64,000 bases of DNA, from NCBI GenBank assembly GCA_035652095.1, contig DASREM010000004.1, positions 1-64,000 of the forward strand, given 5' to 3'. Both the position numbers and the translations under genes were made by a program. The notes below the pieces were generated by a model. The model was not told where the DNA came from. It saw only the letters and a program-made list of their open reading frames with translations, and did not search any database. The DNA comes from DASREM01 sp035652095 (lineage in GTDB: Bacteria; Acidobacteriota; Terriglobia; Terriglobales; Acidobacteriaceae). Positions 42,587 through 51,455 of this stretch are shown here, one piece after another; positions within the stretch are counted from its first letter, which is position 1; each line of letters opens with the position of its first letter.

Positions 42587-44181
42587 TACGCAAGCTTCTG
42601 TGGTGCGTGATGATCGCGGGGACGGCGTCGGCGCAAATGCCGGTTGCGAATCAAGCCTTCCACATCTCAGGACGAATGGTGGATGCGCTCACCGGAAAGC
42701 CGCTTAGCAAGATCGTGGTCGCGATCGGCAAACCGCAAGACAGTGAAGTGACCCAGAGTGTGACGACGGGGGCGGACGGAGGTTTTGTCTTCAACGGGCT
42801 GAGCCAGGGCAAGTACTGGCTGGTAGCGGAAGGAAAAGGCATTTCACGGCAGGGTTACCAGGAGCACGGTTTCTATTCGACGGCAATTGCCGTGGGCCCG
42901 CAGTTGGAGTCGGACAACATCGAATTCCGCGTTCATCCCGATTCCTCGATCGCCGGCGTCATTACAGATCAGAACAATGAACCGGTGCGTGATGCGCAGG
43001 TGATGCTGTTTCGACGCGGGCTGGAAAATGGCAAGCGTCGCACGGTAATGCAGGAGGAAGCCAATACCAACGACGAAGGACAATACCACTTCAGCCACGT
43101 GCGGGGCGGAACATACTTTCTCGTGGTGTCAGCCAAACCGTGGTACGCGCAGTATGTGCAGGGCATCATGCAGCAACCTGGATTCCGGAACCAGGATCAC
43201 CGCGCGGCGCTGGATGTAGTGTATCCGGTTACCTACTATCCGGGTTCGACCGACATGAGCAATGCGGCGCCGATTACAGTGCGGGCGGGCGAACGGGTTT
43301 CGGCGGACATGACGCTGACCGCCGAACCGGCACAGCATTTTACGGTCAGCGATCCAGACGCGGAGTCGGAACAGGGAATGAACGTCCTGGTGCAGCAGCG
43401 CGTGTTCGATGGTTTCACGATCAACTTGCAGGCACAGACGATTGCGAACTCGCCAGGAGAGGTCGAGGTCACAGGGGTTCCCGCAGGTCACTACAGGATG
43501 CAGTTCGAGTCGTACGGAAAACACTCGACCACCCGCGAGCAGGAGGTGGAGGTTTCAAACGGTGCCGAGGTGCGAGCCAGCGGCAGCATCACGCCGGCAG
43601 AGGTGAGTGGAATCCTGAAACGGACGTCCGCGGGCGGAGAACCAATCGTCCGGCTTACTAACATTGCGACCGGCGAGATCTTTGACGGACCGGTCGGAAA
43701 AAAGGGGGAGTTCACCATCGACTCGGAAACGCTCGCTCCCGGGAAGTACGAAGTAGGGATTCTGAACCTGGATCCTGCCGTGGTGATGCAGGTAACGGCA
43801 AGCGGGGCACGGGCGAGCGGTCAGATCGTGGAGATCAGTGCCGGCGGCGCGGTACGGCTCACGGTAACTCTCGCGGAGCAGCTCAGCCGAGTGGATGGAG
43901 TCGCGTTGCGAGATGGGAAAGGCCGCGGTGGAGCGATGGTGATGCTGGTGCCGCAGGATATGGAACACAACGTCTCGCTGGCGCGGCGTGACCAGAGTGA
44001 CAGCGATGGCACATTCTCGTTGTTCGCGGTGCCCCCGGGAAAATATACCGTGATCGCAATCGAGAATGGTTGGGAGTTGGAATGGAGAGATCGTGCCGTG
44101 ATTGCGCCTTATCTGAGGAACGGGACGCCGATCACCGTGAGTCCGGGACATAAAGAAAATATAACGGTAACCGTTCAGTAA
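42583..44181 (+). CDS. Exported carboxypeptidase-regulatory-like domain protein (second of pair)
   Basis: A 532-residue secreted protein with the same plan as its upstream neighbour: signal peptide (KLLWCVMIAGTASAQ), first domain 'FHISGRMVDALTGKPLSKIVVAIG...GGFVFNGLSQGKYWLVAEGKG', second 'SSIAGVITDQNNEPVRDAQVMLFRRG...GQYHFSHVRGGTYFLVVSAKPW', and further prealbumin-like repeats. It starts within the stop of the first gene, so both are made in fixed ratio, and the shared plan suggests duplication followed by divergence. They could form a heteromeric surface structure; that is inference. No enzymatic motif is seen. Confidence 0.87.
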   Translation: MIRKLLWCVMIAGTASAQMPVANQAFHISGRMVDALTGKPLSKIVVAIGKPQDSEVTQSVTTGADGGFVFNGLSQGKYWLVAEGKGISRQGYQEHGFYSTAIAVGPQLESDNIEFRVHPDSSIAGVITDQNNEPVRDAQVMLFRRGLENGKRRTVMQEEANTNDEGQYHFSHVRGGTYFLVVSAKPWYAQYVQGIMQQPGFRNQDHRAALDVVYPVTYYPGSTDMSNAAPITVRAGERVSADMTLTAEPAQHFTVSDPDAESEQGMNVLVQQRVFDGFTINLQAQTIANSPGEVEVTGVPAGHYRMQFESYGKHSTTREQEVEVSNGAEVRASGSITPAEVSGILKRTSAGGEPIVRLTNIATGEIFDGPVGKKGEFTIDSETLAPGKYEVGILNLDPAVVMQVTASGARASGQIVEISAGGAVRLTVTLAEQLSRVDGVALRDGKGRGGAMVMLVPQDMEHNVSLARRDQSDSDGTFSLFAVPPGKYTVIAIENGWELEWRDRAVIAPYLRNGTPITVSPGHKENITVTVQ

Positions 44182-44269
44182 ACCTTGTCCTCTCACCTGC
44201 GTGCGGGCTCCGGAATAGTCGGCAACTAAAATCCGTTTGACGACATCCCACCGAAAGAAGCAGGTTGGA

Positions 44270-44602
44270 ATGTCGTTCGTCCGGAAATCCCCGAACAGCA
44301 AAGCCAGGTTTCGAAAAAGGATCGCGTCGTTCGCCCTGTATGCGATTGTCGCGCTCTGCCTGGTACGGTTCGCTTCGGCCATCGCCCCGAGTCCGGTGAG
44401 GCAGCAGACGGTTTCTTCGGCGGCGCGGGACGGATATCACCCGTATCTGGATCATGACGGCCTGGAATGGACCCAACCGACCCCCAGGTTCACAGTTCAC
44501 CTCCCGCAACTGGTTGTGTTGCATCCCCCGATGGTTTGCGAGGCGCAGAGTCTCTTCGAAACCAAAGGTGTTCATTACGATCGGCCTCCGCCCGCCTGCT
44601 AA
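44270..44602 (+). CDS. Small exported or membrane protein, unknown function
   Basis: A 110-residue protein with a basic N-terminus followed by one hydrophobic segment (IASFALYAIVALCLVRFASAI, about residues 18-38), which could be a signal peptide or anchor. The rest is Pro/His-rich without recognisable motifs. ATG 44270 was chosen because CAGG lies upstream and the basic-then-hydrophobic pattern begins there. No homology recognised; it could also be a chance frame, given the high G+C. Confidence 0.45.
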   Translation: MSFVRKSPNSKARFRKRIASFALYAIVALCLVRFASAIAPSPVRQQTVSSAARDGYHPYLDHDGLEWTQPTPRFTVHLPQLVVLHPPMVCEAQSLFETKGVHYDRPPPAC

Positions 44603-44722
44603 GACTCGAGCCCATTGAACCGACGAGCGGCCAGACGTGCAGATTCGTCTAGGCGTTGGCCCATGCGCAGTGCCCATTCACCTTCCTGGCGCACGGAACC
44701 GAAACTGAAGGGGAAAGAGTTT

Positions 44723-44902
44723 ATGAAAGAAGACCAAGTTGCGAGTTGGCGCGACCTATGCAATGCCGCGTTGACGGCGAGAGATCCAGAGCGGTTGCTG
44801 CAAATCATTCGCGAACTTAACGCCGCCCTGGATCGCGAAGAGAAAGCCCGTAACCGGGTCCGGCGTTTGCAAAGCGACGTTCCCGGCAAAGAGGGAAGCT
44901 AG
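44723..44902 (+). CDS. Small helical protein (59 aa), unknown function
   Basis: A short protein, 'EDQVASWRDLCNAALTARD' followed by 'PERLLQIIRELNAALDREEK', predicted as two amphipathic helices. Short proteins of this style ('WRELC..A....DPEKLLELVREIN') are, as I recall, common and uncharacterised in Acidobacteriota. The ATG at 44723 follows GGGGAAAGAG. The longer frame upstream lacks coding character. It may interact with a partner through its second helix. Confidence 0.65.
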   Translation: MKEDQVASWRDLCNAALTARDPERLLQIIRELNAALDREEKARNRVRRLQSDVPGKEGS

Positions 44903-44992
44903 CCGGGGAGCCTTGCTCATTGACATGGGAGAAGGGCTCACATAGGCTTTGCGTCAATTTCAGTGCAAACCTATCGTGAGCGAGGGAACCAA

Positions 44993-46972
44993 GTGAGCAA
45001 TTCGGTCCGTGTTTGCTCCCTGCTGTTGTTCTGCGTGCTGCAAGCGAATGCACAGACCACGCCGCAAGTGGCGTCGGTAAAAGTTGAGCCGAGCGACATC
45101 ACGGCGCAGATCGGCCAGTCATTACAATTCAAAGCCGTTGGACTTGACGCATCGGGCAGACCGGTGGAGGCTCCGGTAACGATGTGGTTCGCGGCGCCGT
45201 GGGACGTGGGATCGGCGGATGCGACTGGCCTGGTGCGTCCGCAGGCGCCCGGCTTGCTGCGCGTGGGGGCGAAGGTCGGGGACAAGGTTGGCTATGCGCG
45301 GGTGATGGTGCAGCAACCGGCGGTGGCCAAACTGGAGATGAGCGCCACCCGCGTGCTCATGATGGCGGGGCAGCACGCGCAATTGTCGGCGATTCCTCGC
45401 ACGACGAATGGAGATCCGAGAACCGACGTTGCAGTTCAGTGGAAGTCGCAGGATCCGTCCGTAGTGAACGTGGATGAGGCTGGAGTTGCGACGGCGGTGC
45501 GCCCGGGAGAGACTTCTGTTCACGCGATGTCCGACACGACTTCTGCGTCAATTACCGTGGCTGTCGTTGCGCAATCGCAGGAACGATTTGACGTTGAGCC
45601 CGAGACGACGAAGGCACGCACTGGCGACGTAGTTCATTTCACCGTGAGCGCGAAGAATGGCTCTGCCGTGAACTGGTCGGTCGAAGGCGACGGGGCGACG
45701 GTTTGGCCGGATGGAGCGTTCGTGGCAGAGCGTCCGGGAACGTATGTTGTCACTGCAAGCCTGGGAGAGCGGCACGCGGTCGGTTCGGTGGTTGTCAGGC
45801 CTCGCGAGGTGGAGCGGGAGCTGGAGGTCGTCGCGCATGTGATCCCGGACAAGAACATGCCCTATGCGGAGGAATGGATCTTCGGCAATGCGGCGTACCT
45901 GGCTTCGATCGGCGACAAGCTGTGGGTGTATGACATCAGCGATCCCGCGAATCCGAAGTTGCAGGATCCAGTCGCGGTGGATGCGCGGCTGATTAATGAT
46001 GTGAGTGTGTCGGCTGACGGCAAGGTCGGAGTGATGACGCGGGAAGGCTCCTCTACCCGCAAGAACGGGATCGTGTTTCTGGATACTTCAGATCCACTGC
46101 ACCCCAAAGTGGTGTCTGAATACACCCAGACGGTCACCGGGGGCGTGCACAGTGCCTTCATCAACACCCACTACGCTTACATCACCGACGATGCGACGGG
46201 ATCGTTGCGCATCATCGACTTCCAGGATGTGAAGAACCCGAAGGAAGTCGCGCGCTGGCAGGTCAACAACAACGACATCGTGGGAACAACCGAGTATCCG
46301 CTGGGAATCATTTCCTCCGGACGTTTTCTGCACGATGTGTTCGTGGAAGATGGACTGGCGTATCTGTCTTACTGGCGCGATGGGCTGGTGATTCTCGATG
46401 TAGGTAACGGAATGAAAGGTGGGAGCCCTGAGAATCCACAACTAGTGAGCCAGTTGCGATTCGATTACCACGAGCCTTACGGGAATGGGTGGAATGCGGG
46501 AGCGCACACCGCGTACCGCTACAAGAATTATGTGTTTGTCGGCGACGAGGTGCTGCCTGCCGAGTACAATCTCGCGGGCAAATTCAGAATTCCGGTGCAG
46601 GGGGTCGTGCATGTGGTGGACGTGAGCGACATCGCGCATCCAAAGCAGGTGGCGACGTATGCGGTGCCGGAGGCGGGATCGCACAATTTCTGGATCGAAG
46701 ACGATCTGCTGTACATGGGCTACTACAACGGAGGCGGGCGCGTGCTGGATGTGTCGGGCGAACTGCGCGGCGATTTATACCGGCAGGGCCGCGAAGTGGC
46801 GCGGCTGGCGACGGGCGATCCGGACGGCTTTCGTTCGAATTTGCCGATGGCGTGGGGCGGACAGCCGCATAACGGGCTCATCTACTTCAACGACATCAAT
46901 TCGGGATTGTGGATCACGCGGCTGGGCAAGCCGAAGATGACGGGATCTATTACAGGAGAGGCCAATCACTGA
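44993..46972 (+). CDS. Exported Ig-like plus LVIVD-repeat propeller protein
   Basis: A 659-residue secreted protein in two halves. After a signal peptide (VRVCSLLLFCVLQANAQ) come two or three bacterial Ig-like (Big_2) domains ('SVKVEPSDITAQIGQSLQFKAVGLD', 'LEMSATRVLMMAGQHAQLSAI', 'VVNVDEAGVATAVRPGETSV'). From about residue 275 the LVIVD repeats form a propeller: 'LWVYDISDPANPKLQ', 'IVFLDTSDPLHPKVV', 'LRIIDFQDVKNPKEV', 'VHVVDVSDIAHPKQV'. GTG 44993 has GAGGGA about 7 bases upstream. Its end overlaps the next, convergent gene by 7 bp. Probably a surface-binding protein. Confidence 0.87.
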   Translation: MSNSVRVCSLLLFCVLQANAQTTPQVASVKVEPSDITAQIGQSLQFKAVGLDASGRPVEAPVTMWFAAPWDVGSADATGLVRPQAPGLLRVGAKVGDKVGYARVMVQQPAVAKLEMSATRVLMMAGQHAQLSAIPRTTNGDPRTDVAVQWKSQDPSVVNVDEAGVATAVRPGETSVHAMSDTTSASITVAVVAQSQERFDVEPETTKARTGDVVHFTVSAKNGSAVNWSVEGDGATVWPDGAFVAERPGTYVVTASLGERHAVGSVVVRPREVERELEVVAHVIPDKNMPYAEEWIFGNAAYLASIGDKLWVYDISDPANPKLQDPVAVDARLINDVSVSADGKVGVMTREGSSTRKNGIVFLDTSDPLHPKVVSEYTQTVTGGVHSAFINTHYAYITDDATGSLRIIDFQDVKNPKEVARWQVNNNDIVGTTEYPLGIISSGRFLHDVFVEDGLAYLSYWRDGLVILDVGNGMKGGSPENPQLVSQLRFDYHEPYGNGWNAGAHTAYRYKNYVFVGDEVLPAEYNLAGKFRIPVQGVVHVVDVSDIAHPKQVATYAVPEAGSHNFWIEDDLLYMGYYNGGGRVLDVSGELRGDLYRQGREVARLATGDPDGFRSNLPMAWGGQPHNGLIYFNDINSGLWITRLGKPKMTGSITGEANH

Positions 46973-48051
46973 TGCGCAGGCTCCATTTTCCAGAAGGCGA
47001 TGCCTGCGGCCTGCGGAGGCAGGTCAGCTGAAGCGGCAACCTTCAGCGTGGCGAGATCGACGACATCGAGCTTGCCCGGCTTGGTCCCGACTCCTTCACT
47101 GGTGACGAAGGCATATTTGTTGTCGGGCGAGACAGCTACTCCGTGAACCACGGTGGTAGAAGTAGGGATGCGCGCAAGTTCACTGCCTGATTTCAAATCG
47201 TAAATAGAGATTGAGGCGTTGCGTTTGTTGGTGGCGATCAGGCGATTGTCTCCAGTGATGGCGAGGTTGTAGACCCCATCCCGCGCGGGAATGCGGCGCA
47301 GCAATTTCCAACCAGAAACATCCACTTCGACGATTTCATTCGACTTGTTGCACGCCACGTAAATCTTCGATCCATCGGAGGAAGGTTGAGCCCAAGTGGG
47401 CGAGCAGGCAGCGTTCATTCCTGACATAACGTGCGGCGCACCGCTAAAGCCCTGCTCAGTTCCCTTGCCGAGGCGGAAATATCGCGCCACGCGCAATGCG
47501 TTCGTGTCTATTTCCACCAACAGGTCATCCATCATGCAGGCGGAGTATTGCTTTGTTCCTTGCGGATTGACGCGTGATCCGTGCGGCATGGTGCAGGTGG
47601 GAATGCGGGCTATCTCGAGCATCTGCGAAGTTTCTATGACCGAGACGGATGACGGGACCATGTCGCCGTGCAGGTTGAAGTTGACCACGAAGAGGAAGGT
47701 GCCATCGGGCGTGAGAGCGGCGGTGGCGGGAAATAATCCGAGCGCGACCTGGCCTTCTACCTTGTCATTTTTTGAGGAGTATTTCAGCGCCGATCCGTTG
47801 GGTCGGCCGTGGCCGAGAATGACATAGTAGGCGTCGTGAGCGGGATCGGCAGCAATGCCGTGCGGGCCGCTGATGTCGGATTGGATGGCGCTGGTCGAGA
47901 TCTCTTTTTCAAGGTGAATGCCGGTTGGATTGAAGCGGGCGCGAACGATGCGGTCGGCCGATTCGCAGACTATATAGACCAGGTAGTCGGTGGCCTGGGC
48001 CAGGGATGCTATCAGCATGATCGCGGCCAGGATTGTGCGGCGGGGCAGCAT
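46966..48051 (-). CDS. Exported YncE-like beta-propeller protein
   Basis: A 361-residue secreted seven-bladed propeller. Signal peptide (RRTILAAIMLIASLAQA), then blades such as 'GPHGIAADPAHDAYYVILGHG', 'LFPATAALTPDGTFLFVVNFN', 'IPTCTMPHGSRVNPQGTKQYSACMMDDLLVEIDT', 'NLAITGDNRLIATNKRNASISIYDLKSG' and 'VVHGVAVSPDNKYAFVTSEG', the YncE/PQQ-type 40-residue pattern. No catalytic residues are obvious. It is transcribed toward the LVIVD gene, with a 7-bp overlap, and faces away from the small HTH gene. Ligand unknown. Confidence 0.88.
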   Translation of the reverse strand: MLPRRTILAAIMLIASLAQATDYLVYIVCESADRIVRARFNPTGIHLEKEISTSAIQSDISGPHGIAADPAHDAYYVILGHGRPNGSALKYSSKNDKVEGQVALGLFPATAALTPDGTFLFVVNFNLHGDMVPSSVSVIETSQMLEIARIPTCTMPHGSRVNPQGTKQYSACMMDDLLVEIDTNALRVARYFRLGKGTEQGFSGAPHVMSGMNAACSPTWAQPSSDGSKIYVACNKSNEIVEVDVSGWKLLRRIPARDGVYNLAITGDNRLIATNKRNASISIYDLKSGSELARIPTSTTVVHGVAVSPDNKYAFVTSEGVGTKPGKLDVVDLATLKVAASADLPPQAAGIAFWKMEPAHQ

Positions 48052-48138
48052 TGTAGGGAAAGTATACGGCTATGTCGTAATTGTGTTGCTGCGCTTTCGG
48101 ACCATGCGTCCGCGCTACATGAGCATCTAAGAATCGAT

Positions 48139-48420
48139 ATGGTTAAGAAGAAATCTGAGCCGGTCGCTGAATTGAAGGGCTGGAAGAACATTGCCGAGTT
48201 CCTGGGACAGCCGGTCTCGGTGGCGCAACGCTGGGCGAAGTCGGGGATGCCGGTCGCGCACGAAGGGCGATCGATTACAGCGTCTAAGGAAGAACTGAAC
48301 CGCTGGCTGGGGCGGGAATCGTCGGGCGAGCCGGTTACGATTGCGACGGAAGAGAGCGACCTTTTCGCCAACCTGAAGCGGGGGCTCGCGTATGTGAAGA
48401 AACATCCGAAGAAAATCTAG
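48139..48420 (+). CDS. Small helix-turn-helix DNA-binding protein
   Basis: A 93-residue protein with a MerR/excisionase-like winged HTH: 'LKGWKNIAEFLGQPVSVAQRWAKSGMPVAHEGRSITASKEELNRWLGRE'. The 'GWKxIAxFLGxxxxxAQRW' form is common in Acidobacteriota. The C-terminal Lys-rich tail may contact DNA. ATG 48139 fits the family; the longer frame upstream is antisense to the YncE-like gene. It is divergent from that gene and may regulate it; inference only. Confidence 0.82.
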   Translation: MVKKKSEPVAELKGWKNIAEFLGQPVSVAQRWAKSGMPVAHEGRSITASKEELNRWLGRESSGEPVTIATEESDLFANLKRGLAYVKKHPKKI

Positions 48421-48487
48421 AACAAAATCTCAAAGCACGAAGAGCGTTGAGAAAGATTGCGGACCACGGAGACGAGAGGACCCGAGA

Positions 48488-48520
48488 GAGCCCCACGTCT
48501 CGCAGGGAGAAGTGGGGCTT
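48488..48520. repeat. Palindromic repeat, family D
   Basis: AGCCCCAC and GTGGGGCT with inner GTCTC/GAGA form a hairpin between the HTH gene and the convergent GloVer gene. No T-run follows on either strand. Related to the unit at 40860. Confidence 0.65.
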
Positions 48521-48524
48521 CATG

Positions 48525-49745
48525 CTACGGAGTGAATTGGTAGAAGGCGCCTTCGCCTGCTGTGCCGCCGTGGACCGTGGAGCCGAAGTAGTGTCCGGCG
48601 CCGTCGGACACCATGCCGTTGTATACGAAACCGCCATCGGGCGTGTTCTTGAAACGATAGACGATGCTTTCGGTCCAGACGCCTCCCCTGGGCAGAGTAA
48701 GCCTGTAGATCGCGCCGCAACTACAGCGACCGCCGCCCTCGCTGGTGGTTCCGTAAAGATCGCCGCTGGGGTCCACGCTCACGTTGCTGATCGGGCTGGC
48801 TCCGTCGGTGCCGCCTTTGAAGCTGTAGAGCAAGTTCTCAGTCCAGACACCGCCTTTGAGGGTGAGCTGATAGACCGACCCGAGATTGTTTGCGCCGGAG
48901 TAGTAAGTCGTTCCGTAGAGATTTCCGGAGCTATCCATGCTGAGGGCGCCGTAAGGGAATCCGGCATCGGGCGTGCCCTTGAAGGCATAGAGAGTCTGGA
49001 ACTTCCAGACGCCCTGGATAAGCGTGAGCTTGTATGCCACGCCTGCGCCGTTGGCCCCTCCGACTGTGCAGACTCCATAAAGACGTCCGGCAGAGTCCAG
49101 CAACAGGCGGCCTGCTGAACCGCCAGCGCCATCCACGCCTCCACTGAAAGTGTGGATGACTTTGAACGTCCAGGTGCTGCCGCTCGGCGAGAGCTGGTAA
49201 ATCACGCCCATGCCCTTGGCTCCCCCGGTCGGTGTTGTTCCATAGAGATTGCCGGCTTTATCAAAGGTGACGCCTGCGCCGGGGCCGTAGCCGTCGTTCT
49301 TACCGGTGAAGTTGTAAAGAACGCTCTGGGTCCAGGAGCTGCCGTTCCTGGTGAGCTTGTACACCACGCCGCAACCTTCGCCGGCGCAGATTCCACCTGT
49401 GCCACCGATCACAGCCGTGCCGTAGAGATTTCCTTGCGCATCGAGAGTGACGCCCTTGTAGGGCTGTCCGCCATCGGCGCCGCCCGTGAAGTTGTAAAGC
49501 ACGGTATGGGTGTAGCCGGTCGCGGAGGGCGTGAGTTGGAAGACGGTGCCACCGCCGAATGTGCCGCCCAGAACCGAGGTGCCGTAGAGATTGCCACTGC
49601 TGTCAATGGTCAGATCGGTGTCGGGATATTCTCCGTCATCGTCTCCTGCCAGGCTGTAGATCACCTGCGATGTGCTGCCGGAAGCGGTGAGAGTCACTGC
49701 GATCAGAAAAGCAATGAGCAGAAAAGAGAGTCGTGGGGCAGGCAT
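48525..49745 (-). CDS. Exported GloVer-repeat (TIGR03803) propeller protein
   Basis: A 406-residue secreted protein with at least seven copies of the GloVer unit, about 50 residues each: 'GNLYGTSVLGG', 'GNLYGTAVIGG', 'GNLYGTTPTGG', 'GRLYGVCTVGG', 'GNLYGTTYYSG', 'GDLYGTTSEGG', 'GHYFGSTVHGG', each with a preceding 'YxFxGxxDG' strand. Tandem units of this kind fold as a beta-propeller and are characteristic of Acidobacteriota and Verrucomicrobia. Signal peptide at residues 1-23 (LLIAFLIAVTLTASGS). GGAGG precedes the ATG. Function unknown. Confidence 0.9.
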   Translation of the reverse strand: MPAPRLSFLLIAFLIAVTLTASGSTSQVIYSLAGDDDGEYPDTDLTIDSSGNLYGTSVLGGTFGGGTVFQLTPSATGYTHTVLYNFTGGADGGQPYKGVTLDAQGNLYGTAVIGGTGGICAGEGCGVVYKLTRNGSSWTQSVLYNFTGKNDGYGPGAGVTFDKAGNLYGTTPTGGAKGMGVIYQLSPSGSTWTFKVIHTFSGGVDGAGGSAGRLLLDSAGRLYGVCTVGGANGAGVAYKLTLIQGVWKFQTLYAFKGTPDAGFPYGALSMDSSGNLYGTTYYSGANNLGSVYQLTLKGGVWTENLLYSFKGGTDGASPISNVSVDPSGDLYGTTSEGGGRCSCGAIYRLTLPRGGVWTESIVYRFKNTPDGGFVYNGMVSDGAGHYFGSTVHGGTAGEGAFYQFTP

Positions 49746-50101
49746 AGTGTCCTCCGGAGCAGGAAAGGCATCAACGGCAGCGTCTAAGATTCAGACGGGG
49801 TGGAACTATAGCACCAATAGCGTCTGAACCTCAATTCAAGAAGCCTATCAAGCGGTAATAGGTGGGACGAGTTGGCTGGCTGCTCACCCTGAGGCATTGT
49901 GAGCGGAGAGAATTGTTCAGCTGTTTTGTGGAAGTCGCGCTTCTGAAAAGAGAGAACTCGCAGAAGCCGGAAGGAATGCTGGAGTCGAAGTTCTTATAAC
50001 GGCGGGGTTATCGTTGACAGGGCCGCTGTAATTTCCTAAAGTCTGCGGACAGCCTGGGGCCCCCCTCTCAACCAAACAAATCTCCCCCAAGGAGTTCGTA
50101 T
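49746..50101. other. Divergent intergenic region with one promoter
   Basis: About 355 bp between the GloVer gene and the BNR gene. Apart from the promoter at 50014-50042 and the ribosome sites of both genes, I see no gene, repeat or terminator. Confidence 0.5.
50014..50042 (+). promoter_or_regulatory. Sigma70-type promoter for the BNR-repeat gene
   Basis: TTGACA (50014-50019), a 17-base spacer, then TAAAGT (50037-50042). Transcription would begin near 50050, leaving a leader of about 50 bases that contains AAGGAG before ATG 50102. Confidence 0.55.
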
Positions 50102-51454
50102 ATGAAGTTCTCTGCCTGCCTCTTTGGAATCGTGATCACCGTGTTCTGTCTGCCGGTTGTGCTGAGTGCACAAATGCAGCGAAGCCAGCGCCTGGGTGAC
50201 ATTCGTGCGGATCTGGGCTGCAGCCCAGCGCCGTGCCGGTTGCCCAATGTCCGAGTGACGCAGGGTGGCAAGACGACTGCCACCGCGTCCAATGTTGCGA
50301 TTCATCCCAGCAACCCTTCGCAGCTGATTCTTGGTGTGACGGACCCTTCGTGCAGTTCCTGGCAGGCGTCTTACAGCAGCAACGATGGCGGGACAACTTG
50401 GACGAAGACTTGTTTCCCGTTCGTGGGCATCATTGACGAAATTGTGCAGTCGTGGATCCTCTATGACAGCAGCGGAGAGGTTCATGCCTTGTTGCACAGC
50501 GCCAACCTCGACTGTGGGGAAGACCAGATTTTTGAAACGCACTCCAGCGACAACGGACTGACATGGAGTGCCTTGAATCGGCTGTTGAACGTGCAGTTTG
50601 CGGTTCTGGATTCGGAGGCGATCGATAACAATGCCGGGAGCCCGTTTGCAGGAAACATTTACGGCAGCTCGACGGAATTCCTGGGGCCCACCAAAACCCA
50701 GATTGAGGTCTTCCGATCGAGCGATGGGGGAACAACCTGGACGTCAACTGTCGCAGCCACTCTGCCGAACACCTTCGGTTTCGATAGCGAAGGCTTCAGC
50801 TCCCTGCAGGTCGGGAAAGACGGCACGGTTTACATGGCCTACATGGCGAGTCCAAACGGGAGCTCAAGTCCAAATGAGATGATGTTTGTCAAATCCGCCG
50901 ATGGTGGCCAGACCTGGAGCAGCCCGGTCCAGATCTATACAGCCACTGCAGTGGCCGACATCCCAAACACAACGATCAGTGTCGCGGACGCCCCTGTGCT
51001 TGCCGTGGACAACAGTGCCGCGGGCAAGAGCAGGCTTTACGTGACTTTCTACAACTGGACGGGTTCGTTCATGCAAGTGCTGCTCACGCATTCCGGCAAT
51101 GGCGGGAATAGCTGGAGCACTCCGGTTCCGGTTGCGCCGGCAAACGCGACCAACGATCAGTTCAAGCCGTATGTGAGCGTGAGTTCGACCGGCGCGGTCG
51201 GCGTGACATGGCTGGACCGGCGTGACGATCCCTCCAACGTGAACTACCGAACCTATGGCGCATTTTCGAGGAATGGAATTTTCTCAAGGAATATTGCCCT
51301 GGCAACGGCAAGTTCAGCGCCGACGGGCGGCCTTTTCCTTTCCGACAGCCCTGCCGCGAATGCCTGGACGGGTTCGACGCTGTACGTGGTATGGCCCGAC
51401 ACCCGGACAAACGGCGTGCTGCAGCAGTTCATCGGCGGCGATAAGCAGCAGTAG
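50102..51454 (+). CDS. Exported BNR/Asp-box repeat protein (sialidase-like fold)
   Basis: A 450-residue secreted propeller. Signal peptide (CLFGIVITVFCLPVVLSAQ), then Asp-box motifs that mark the sialidase fold: 'YSSNDGGTTWTKTC', 'THSSDNGLTWSAL', 'FRSSDGGTTWTST', 'VKSADGGQTWSSP', 'THSGNGGNSWSTP'. The catalytic Arg triad of true sialidases cannot be made out, so it may only bind. AAGGAG lies 8 bases before the ATG. The convergent SET-domain gene ends 2 bp beyond its stop. Confidence 0.88.
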   Translation: MKFSACLFGIVITVFCLPVVLSAQMQRSQRLGDIRADLGCSPAPCRLPNVRVTQGGKTTATASNVAIHPSNPSQLILGVTDPSCSSWQASYSSNDGGTTWTKTCFPFVGIIDEIVQSWILYDSSGEVHALLHSANLDCGEDQIFETHSSDNGLTWSALNRLLNVQFAVLDSEAIDNNAGSPFAGNIYGSSTEFLGPTKTQIEVFRSSDGGTTWTSTVAATLPNTFGFDSEGFSSLQVGKDGTVYMAYMASPNGSSSPNEMMFVKSADGGQTWSSPVQIYTATAVADIPNTTISVADAPVLAVDNSAAGKSRLYVTFYNWTGSFMQVLLTHSGNGGNSWSTPVPVAPANATNDQFKPYVSVSSTGAVGVTWLDRRDDPSNVNYRTYGAFSRNGIFSRNIALATASSAPTGGLFLSDSPAANAWTGSTLYVVWPDTRTNGVLQQFIGGDKQQ

Positions 51455-51455
51455 T

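Noticed and set aside
47809..48138. N-terminal extension of the small HTH protein
   Set aside because: It lies antisense to the YncE-like gene; the family begins at ATG 48139.
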